Source of the DNA: Penium margaritaceum
Lineage: Eukaryota > Streptophyta > Zygnematophyceae > Desmidiales > Peniaceae
Assembly (NCBI GenBank): GCA_023375785.1
Contig: SZWC01001514.1
Span: 124,176 to 188,175 of the forward strand
Direction of reading: 5' to 3'
DNA length: 64,000 bases
Below the pieces are notes generated by a model. It was not told the DNA's origin, ran no database searches, and saw only the letters and a program-made list of their open reading frames with translations. Of the stretch, positions 57,743 through 64,000 are shown in pieces. Both the position numbers and the translations under genes were made by a program. Position 1 is the first letter of the stretch; every line of letters starts with the position of its first letter.

Positions 57743-58500
57743 TTGTCCTTTTTTGCCCAGGGTAAGATGCATCGTTGCTCTTACCTTGACTCCTCCTCCC
57801 AAGTATTGCGCCCACTAAAGTTGGTCCACTCGGACCTTCTCGGTCCTCTCCCAGTCAAGTCCCCTCTCCGATTGTGGTCGATATGTTCTCACCCTGACCG
57901 ATGACTTCATGAATGCGGTGGGTCTACAGCCTCTACCACAAGAGCGATGCCACAGTGGCGGTCTGCTTGTGGCTTGTGATGGCCGAGCATTAGTCTCGTC
58001 ACACCCTGCACACGTTCCACACAGATCTTGGTGGTGAGTTCTTAGGCGAGATGGATGCCTACTTTGTCGAGCACTGTATTTTTTACCAATTGTTTACCCC
58101 TGCTACGCCACAGCTGAACATTGTGTTTGAGCATTGGAACCGTACCATGGCGGATGCGGTTTGCACTTAGTGGTCTCAGTGCGGTCCTCCGGAGGCTTCT
58201 TCCTTTAAGGAATTCTCCTACATGATGTGGGTCTAGAACCGATTGTCGCATGGTCCGCTTCCAAACCATGTCATGCCGTACAAGTTGTGGTTCGACCATC
58301 ATGCTGATCTCCGTCTCGCCCACGTTTGGGCGTCCCTCGCCTGCCTCTGGTATACCGAGGAACAGCAGGGTTCCAAGGTCTCTCCTCGGGGATGCATGTG
58401 TTCCTTCCTCGGCATCTCCCCGTAATCAAAGGCCTGGTGCTTTTGGGACCCTGCTCGCCATCGCATTGTCGAGTCTCGAGATTCTCTCTTCTGTTAGGCT
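57743..58500 (+). pseudogene. Element F integrase
   Basis: KLVHSDLLGPL-like first Asp region near 57820-57850, second Asp in HTDLGGEFLG near 58025, and the Glu region as QLNIVFEHWNRTMADAV near 58105-58160. The C-terminal VWASLACLWY and GCMCSFLGIS blocks follow at 58326-58425. Frame is lost several times. Confidence 0.75.
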
Positions 58501-58689
58501 CTCACCTACCGCGACTTGTCCAGCATTTTGTCACTCACTGCCGACCACGTCCGTACTTGTGTGGCCTCCCGGCAGATGGGAGAGTCTAGTCCTACGGATG
58601 GGTCTGTCCGGGCCTCCTCACATGCGGTCCGGTCTCTGGCTACTGACGATTTGGCCATTGTGGCTGTGGGTCCAGTAGCCTCATTAGTC

Positions 58690-58977
58690 CCCTCTGGCAC
58701 ACCTGATTCCGTGCCGGTGCCAGATCCCTCTCGCACACCTGATCCAATGCCAATGTCAGTCCCCTCCGACACTCCTGATCCCGTGTCGGTGCCAGACCCG
58801 TTTGGCGCACCTGATCTCGTGCCAGTGCCAGACCCCTTGGGCACACTTGATCCAGTGCCAGCGTCAGTTCCCTCTAGCACACCTGATCCCGTACGAGCGC
58901 CAGTCCCCTCTAGCACACCTGATTTCGTGTCGGTGTCAGTCCCCTCTGTCACATCCACTCTTGTGCATGCACGTGTT
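58690..58977 (+). repeat. 36-bp coding minisatellite in the element F linker
   Basis: Eight tandem units of 36 bp encode twelve-residue repeats of the type P-S-x-T-P-D-P-V-x-V-P-D. They fill the linker between integrase and reverse transcriptase in an open frame (58516-59013). The units differ by a few substitutions but keep frame. Confidence 0.85.
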
Positions 58978-59379
58978 CCCCCTACGGCTCTGGGCCAGAA
59001 GCCTTCTCCGTAGCTTGAGGTGAGCGCCTCAACATCGGGCTACTACCGTGATCCCGGTGGTCGTCTCTGACCACCGGCCTCTAGGGCTCAGCGGAGTGCC
59101 GACTCAGCGCCTAGACGCCTAACTCATGATGTTCAAAGTGGTGAGCCTAGCACGAAGGCCCTTGGCTTGAGTGTCCAGTCAGACTACGTTGAGGTACATC
59201 CAGCATATCCTGTCGGCCACGAGATGGTCTCCCAAGAGTTATCGGTGGCTTGCAATGGCACAGCCGACCTTATCGTGGTCTGACCAAGTCTGGAGGCTTG
59301 TGTCTTAGCTATCCAGAGCTCTCTCTCGACGACGCCTCATCCTGGCACGTTGAAGGAGGCACTCTTGTGATGAGGATGA

Positions 59380-60200
59380 GCTAAGAGCCATCAGTGAGCA
59401 TGGTGTCCATGAGCTTGTCCACCTCCCACCTAGGCGGAAGGCTGTACATGCCAAGTGGGTCTTTTACAAGAAGGTGAAGCTTAATGGCACACTAGATCAG
59501 TACAAGGCTCGCTTGACGGCCAAGGGGTTCTCACACATTGAGGGTGTACATTTCACTGACACCTTCGCACCTGGTGGCCGCATGACCACCGCTCGCTCTC
59601 GGTTCGGGGTTGTTGTTTACCACAACTGGGAGATGTACCAGATGGATGTGAACAATGCGTTCCTCCATGGCACCTTAGAGGAGGAGATCTATACGGTCCA
59701 GCCACCTGGATTCGAGGTCGATGACAAGGTCTGACGGTAGCGCAAGGCCTTGTACGCCTTGAAAGAGTCACCCAAGTGCTGGAACATGTAGACCACCGAT
59801 ACACTGACACATGCCAGTTATGTGCAGAGTGACGTTGACCGGTCCCTCTTTCTCAGACGGACAGTTGAGAGCTTCACCGCCATCCTGGTCTACGTGGAAC
59901 AGTTCTTGATTCCGTCTCCTTCTATGGAGGCCGTGAAGGAGGCTAGGGTTTTCCTTCAGGCAGCCTATAAGATGAAGGATCTTGGTCCTACAGCTGTATT
60001 TCTCGGGATGGAGATCGTGCGTGATTGTCAGCGGCCGACACTCTATACCATCGTTGTGGAGAGCGGTTTCCTGACCTCCTTGATATAGTTCCCTAGCCTC
60101 CATCCCCATCACACATGAAGGGCAGGATGCTCTGAAGGTGGATGATCCAACATTGTTGGGGGAGACTATGGAGGTGACCCTATACTTGCACCTGATTGGC
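59380..60200 (+). pseudogene. Element F reverse transcriptase, YVDD lost
   Basis: Entry block AKWVFYKK and ARLTAKGFSHIEGV (59474-59570), then YQMDVNNAFLHGTLEEEIYTVQPPGFE. The catalytic box reads YVEQ at 59891-59902, so both Asp residues are gone. Next come YKMKDLGPTAVFLGMEI and the KVDDPTLLG block. Two TAG codons lie near 59733-59790. Confidence 0.83.
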
Positions 60201-60362
60201 CCTTTCATGTACTTGGCCACTACCACACGACCCGACATTGCCTTCACCTTCAACCTCCTTTCACAGAGTCCTCGGGCGAGAGTCCTTCACGCGGTCGTGT
60301 GAGTGGTGCGGTACGTGGTCTCCACACCGTACCACAGACTCTACTTTCGATAGCAGTGTTCG

Positions 60363-60845
60363 GTGGGAGTCCACGGCTACACAGACAGTGACTGGGCGTG
60401 GAGTCCTTATGGGCATTGTCGGACAGGCTACGTGTTCATGCTGGGAAGCACCACTATGTCGTGGCGCAGTAGCAAGCAGGGTTGTATCGCGCGTAGCTCA
60501 TCAAAGGCTGAGTATGTTGCTTTGGGGGCTAGGGCTGCTGAGGCGGTGTGGCTGCAACATCTATTTTGTGAGTTGCTTCACTTTGTGCCTTCCGTCGTTC
60601 TGCGCTATGATAGTCAGAGTGTTCTTGCCATTGCAGAGAACTCTAGTGTGTTTCATGCAACCACGAAGCACATAGCCCATGAGCATCACTTTGTGCATGA
60701 TATTGTGGAGCGACGGGTGATCTACACCATCTGGGTCAGGACGGACATGCAGCGGGCTTACTTCTTGACAAAAGCACTTGCGTGCGGAAATTTCATGGGG
60801 GCCATTCGTTCTGTCGGGACTCGCCCCTTGCCTAAGAGTGGCTGA
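60363..60845 (+). CDS. Element F RNase H
   Basis: A 160-codon open frame with every catalytic region: YTDSDWA (Asp), SSSKAEYVALG (Glu), LRYDSQSVLAIA (Asp) and the ATTKHIAHEHHFVHDIVE block, ending in ALACGNF and a stop 98 bp before the 3' LTR. It is the best preserved pol segment in the window, but it cannot be made alone because the upstream frame is broken. Confidence 0.85.
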   Translation: MGVHGYTDSDWAWSPYGHCRTGYVFMLGSTTMSWRSSKQGCIARSSSKAEYVALGARAAEAVWLQHLFCELLHFVPSVVLRYDSQSVLAIAENSSVFHATTKHIAHEHHFVHDIVERRVIYTIWVRTDMQRAYFLTKALACGNFMGAIRSVGTRPLPKSG

Positions 60846-60943
60846 GAGTTGGGTGCATGAGCAATGAATGTTGAGCATCTTGTTGCGCACCCGTGTCACT
60901 TCTGCACGTATATGAAGATGCACACCATCGGGTCATAGGGGCG

Positions 60944-61586
60944 TGTTGTGCTGTGAGTCGTCCCCGTCTGTTTCTATAATTTATTGTGACCACTCGGCCG
61001 TGTCCATGCTTGTGTAGATCCCTCATGCGGACCCAGGTGGCGCCGGAGCACCAACGGGAGATAGTTCCACCCACTAGCAGCTGCCAGAAAGCTGCCACGA
61101 CGTCCCGAGTGCTGGCTGGGATGCTCAGTTGTTTTTCTGTAGTCGCTAGAGTTTTCTTGGTGGACACGCTTCTAAGCCCGATTTGAATTCTCTGTCCACT
61201 CATCAATGTTGGACATGTGTGTGTGTGTGACCAGTTGTAGCATCTGGCTCGAGATTATGCATCTCAAGGTTCAGACGGTTTTCTGTTTGGATACCTGTGC
61301 GTAGAGTTACGACCAAAACATTGGTTTTGGGCCAGTTTTAGAACAAACTGACACGTCGCGTACGTCACCCGCCATGCGCCGCGGTAGGTATTTATGCTGT
61401 GTATTTCTTAGTTGTCATTTCTCTATGCATTACTAAACTATTGGAGCTTATGAGACTTTTGCGCGTCTCCCTAGCCTAACGCTTGCTATTCCTTGCACAT
61501 GCTTGCTTCCTAGTGCATCAGCTGATTGGACTGTGTCGTCGCGTGAACAGTAGCAAAGCTAAAAAACTACCAAGAAATTTCTTGGG
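60944..61586 (+). repeat. Element F 3' LTR
   Basis: Starts TGTTGTGCTGTGAG after a weak purine tract (CATAGGGGCG). The right end merges with a run of G, so the last few bases are uncertain. Confidence 0.9.
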
Positions 61587-61596
61587 GGGGGAGCAG

Positions 61597-62045
61597 TGAT
61601 GGCAAACTACGGTATTGTGTACCGGCGATACACAATACCACGGTTTTTGCTCAAAATTGAGTACAGTACTACGGTATCGGTACTCTTGCCAAAAGTACCG
61701 TTGTACACTTTTTTTTTCTGGTCGTTACTGAGCGGTAATCACGTTACATTGTGATTACCATGGTACTTTGAACATTTGTCGGACATTCGGCCCCATCATG
61801 TAGTTTTTACGTCCAGATGGAAATTTCATGGCATCCCCATCGTTAATCCATCACGTCTGCAAGAATCAGCAAGTTTTCTTGTCCTTTTAGTCTGTAAGCT
61901 TTGAGAGTAGTGCAGTAATGTACCGTCGTACCGTACTGAGTTACTACTGCGCTGTTTTAGGAGGTTAGCACCGATACAATACCAGTACCGTCAAAGAAAT
62001 ACCGTACTGCGGTATGCGTCATACCGCGGTACAATAACGCGCATT
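61597..62045. repeat. TACCG-rich foldback element
   Basis: About 450 bp rich in the words TACCG, CGGTA and GGTAC. It holds hairpins at 61611-61639 (11 bp perfect), 61734-61759 (9 bp perfect) and 62004-62032 (12 of 13). The two ends also resemble each other in inverted form (GGTATTGTGTACCG and the complement of CGGTACAATAACGC). This looks like a foldback or MITE-type element without coding capacity. Confidence 0.55.
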
Positions 62046-62075
62046 ACTACGTGATCGGTAGTCCCGCCGCCATCC

Positions 62076-62653
62076 ATGTGGGGAGTGTTACGTCCTCGAC
62101 GTACAAGAGTCCCAAAACACAGCAAGTGGGCATATGGAATTACATCCATGGCCCATTGTTTGTCGAATTCAAGATTTTTGCGCTGTTTGGCCGAGGAAAT
62201 TTTGGCCAATTTCCCCGACCTTCAATGTTCCGTTCCAAAAGTTCCGGATAACTTCGAACACCTCGAAGAAAGGTCGAAAGAAGTGTGGCAAACTATAGAG
62301 ATGTTTCGATATTGTCTGGTCAACTTCCCCACGGCACAAAATTTGAGCTGGAGAAGATGCGAATGGAGTTCAAGAGGGAGTTGGAAATGCATGGCATGCA
62401 GGTGCAGTTGGAAATAGCCAGACTTGCTAGCCTGTCGGGCACTGCAGCAAGAGGGGGTGAGGGGATGAGTCTCGGGATTGCCGCACCTGCGACTAATCAG
62501 CCAGGTGTTGTACCTGTGCCCATGCCTGTTGGCGCCACGAATGCTACTGGTGCGGTTGCTGCTGGTGCCGGCGATGGTGGTGGCGGCGGTGGTGTTGGTG
62601 CAACGTTCCCTCTTTTTGTAAAGAAGCACCTCGATGTTCCAGAAGCCCCATGA
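62076..62653 (+). pseudogene. Hypothetical protein frame with a shift
   Basis: Two overlapping open frames, 62076-62417 and 62285-62653. The first ends in a helical, charged stretch (FEHLEERSKEVWQTIEMF). The second continues with a coiled-coil-like block (FELEKMRMEFKREL), then a Gly/Ala-rich low-complexity stretch. They could be one gene with a frameshift or a small intron near 62285-62330. Family unknown; a host gene fragment or a transposon accessory gene are both possible. Confidence 0.35.
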
Positions 62654-62756
62654 CTTCTCTATTTAGCTCGGAGAAGCAGCCAATCATCGGAAAACCTTAC
62701 AGGCATCGCTTGGCTCAAATGTGAAGGACCCAAAATCGGCCTAATTCCGCTATACC

Positions 62757-62960
62757 AACCGTTTGGGCCTCCGAACTTTCTCCTAGCCATTTCTCGCACA
62801 TTTAATACGTGGTACTCACTATACACAAAAGATGCATCCTGTACCCACTTTTCTCGAAGCGCCTGAGATCATGCATGCCGCACCCACTAATGGAAAGAAA
62901 TTCACGCTACACCGGTTCCCCACGAATTAGTTCGACGACTATGGGTATCCGAAGTATGAT
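62757..62960 (+). repeat. Dispersed repeat of unknown family, copy 2
   Basis: Resembles the minus strand of 22210-22425 (see there), starting GTTTGGGCCTCCGAACTTTC. A TAG interrupts the shared IHATPV frame. Confidence 0.5.
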
Positions 62961-63017
62961 TTTTTATTTTTCATTGGTTTCACTGGATATTTTATTTCAT
63001 CCTATGTTTATTGTTCC

Positions 63018-63796
63018 TTTATGTGACGAATTTTCTATTATGTCTATTTTTACTGACAAGTAGTCGCGTTTTCGTCACATAAAACACGGGGGGTATCATT
63101 TATGTCCACTTAAAGACTTCTTTTGTTTTCATCGTCGGACAATGGCTGCTGGTCTTTCGTGTACAACACAATCACGCGACTGTGGATGTCCACGGTCGCA
63201 TTATGTGCTCGTTCGCAACGCGAACGAGCAAAAACGCCCTCGAATGGGCCTATTGGCCCTGGGTCTACGGAACCGTTCGAGGACTGTTTCGCTCGTTCGT
63301 TACATTAACGAGCGAAACAGTCCTGTTCACTTCAAATTGTTCACTTCAGTTTGGTCCAATGTGAAAAACAATTGAGGAAAAACATTGTTTCCGTAAAAGC
63401 TCTCTTACACAGTAAATATTTTTCTACGTCGACTCGACGTCTATGTTTGGGCGTATTTCTCATGTCGACGTCGTCGACATGAGAACAGCGTAAAAAAAAA
63501 GATGGCGAGCTGTCGATCAGACCTCGTCCGGTCGACAGCCCGGTAGTCCTCGTTGGCATTTGCCGACGAGGACTAGCCAAACAGGGAGTCGACGGGCTGG
63601 CTCACTGCCACCAGCCAGCCCGTCGGAATCTCCCGGTCTCTCCACCCCCGCGTGACCAGCTTTGGTGACGCGGGGACGAGGGCCTGGTCACCACGGCGGG
63701 CGACGTGCCCTCCCGACAAAAGGGCAGGTCACCCTGCCGACGATCGGCGTTCCCCGATCGTGTGCGCGTCACCACGGGTGACGCGCGCACGATCGG
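63018..63796. repeat. Array of end-to-end hairpins
   Basis: About fourteen stem-loops in 0.78 kb: 63018-63083 (13 bp), 63176-63199 (10 of 11), 63206-63230 (11), 63246-63259 (5), 63280-63324 (18 perfect), 63426-63440 (7), 63457-63485 (13 perfect), 63509-63539 (8), 63544-63575 (14 of 15), 63591-63624 (12 perfect), 63646-63675 (12 of 13), 63723-63738 (6), 63741-63760 (7), 63754-63796 (19 of 20). Several touch or overlap. Their sequences differ, and mismatches are mostly C/T or G/A. Confidence 0.88.
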
Positions 63797-63913
63797 TTGG
63801 GAGAGGTGGGGGGGTTTTTATCGAGCACCCGTCCAGCTCGATGCCGATACCGGTACCGATACTTTATTTATTTCCTAGTTCGAGGACTTTTAAGCATAGC
63901 GAAAGTCGTAAAA

Positions 63914-63921
<8 letters not shown>

Positions 63922-63964
<43 letters not shown>
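63922..63964 (+). repeat. (GA)n microsatellite
   Basis: About 21 GA units preceded by a short (AC)n run. Confidence 0.95.
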
Positions 63965-63967
<3 letters not shown>

Positions 63968-64000
63968 GGGGAGAGTGTGAAAGAGAGACCCGCTAAGGTA

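Larger units (their letters stand above)
53971..61586 (+). mobile_element. Copia LTR retrotransposon F
   Basis: A 7.6-kb plus-strand Copia element with LTRs of about 645 bp, a tRNA-Met primer site, gag, protease, integrase, reverse transcriptase and RNase H. Protease and reverse transcriptase have lost catalytic residues. RNase H is intact over 160 codons. It lies in the purine tract at the end of Gypsy E. Confidence 0.92.

Noticed and set aside
63018-63796. CRISPR-like array
   Set aside because: The units are inverted repeats with different sequences, not direct repeats with spacers, and the DNA is of plant type.
63018-63796. Helitron 3' end
   Set aside because: Many hairpins rather than one, no CTRR end seen and no Rep/helicase frame nearby.

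Overview
This looks like nuclear, repeat-rich DNA of a streptophyte (a land plant or charophyte alga). The window mixes Ty1/Copia elements, Ty3/Gypsy chromoviruses, a BED-finger hAT transposon and a Stowaway-like MITE. Several primer sites match initiator tRNA-Met, and the decay pattern (CAG to TAG, CGA to TGA) is the one expected where CHG and CG sites are methylated. The species cannot be told from the sequence. No intact cellular gene is recognised; nearly everything identifiable is a mobile element with broken reading frames.

Layout. 1-1.4 kb: a degenerate acidic frame. 1.4-11.6 kb: Copia element A (minus) with both LTRs and a 5-bp target duplication; it splits that acidic frame. 11.6-20.4 kb: mostly unassignable DNA with a cluster of perfect hairpins at 13.2-13.7 kb. 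20.4-23.5 kb: a solo Copia-B LTR, a dispersed repeat and a solo Gypsy LTR. 23.6-50.5 kb: a nested stack. Copia D (minus) contains Copia C (plus). Gypsy chromovirus G sits in C's 5' LTR and Copia B sits in C's body. B in turn contains hAT element H and a small MITE. Target duplications support the G, B and H insertions, and TA ends support the MITE. 50.7-54.0 kb: degenerate Gypsy E (plus). 54.0-61.6 kb: Copia F (plus), inserted into E's polypurine tract. 61.6-64.0 kb: a foldback element, a short broken frame, a second copy of the dispersed repeat, a dense array of end-to-end hairpins and a GA microsatellite.

How the parts relate. The Copia and Gypsy elements carry the usual gag, protease, integrase, reverse transcriptase and RNase H regions; G and E also end in a chromodomain. 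B, C and D share an unusual primer site complementary to the anticodon region of initiator tRNA-Met, whereas A, F and G use the normal 3' end. All elements look dead: stops, frameshifts and lost catalytic residues are everywhere. The most unusual signals are the hairpin arrays, the two priming modes in one locus, and the strong excess of TAG among premature stops.
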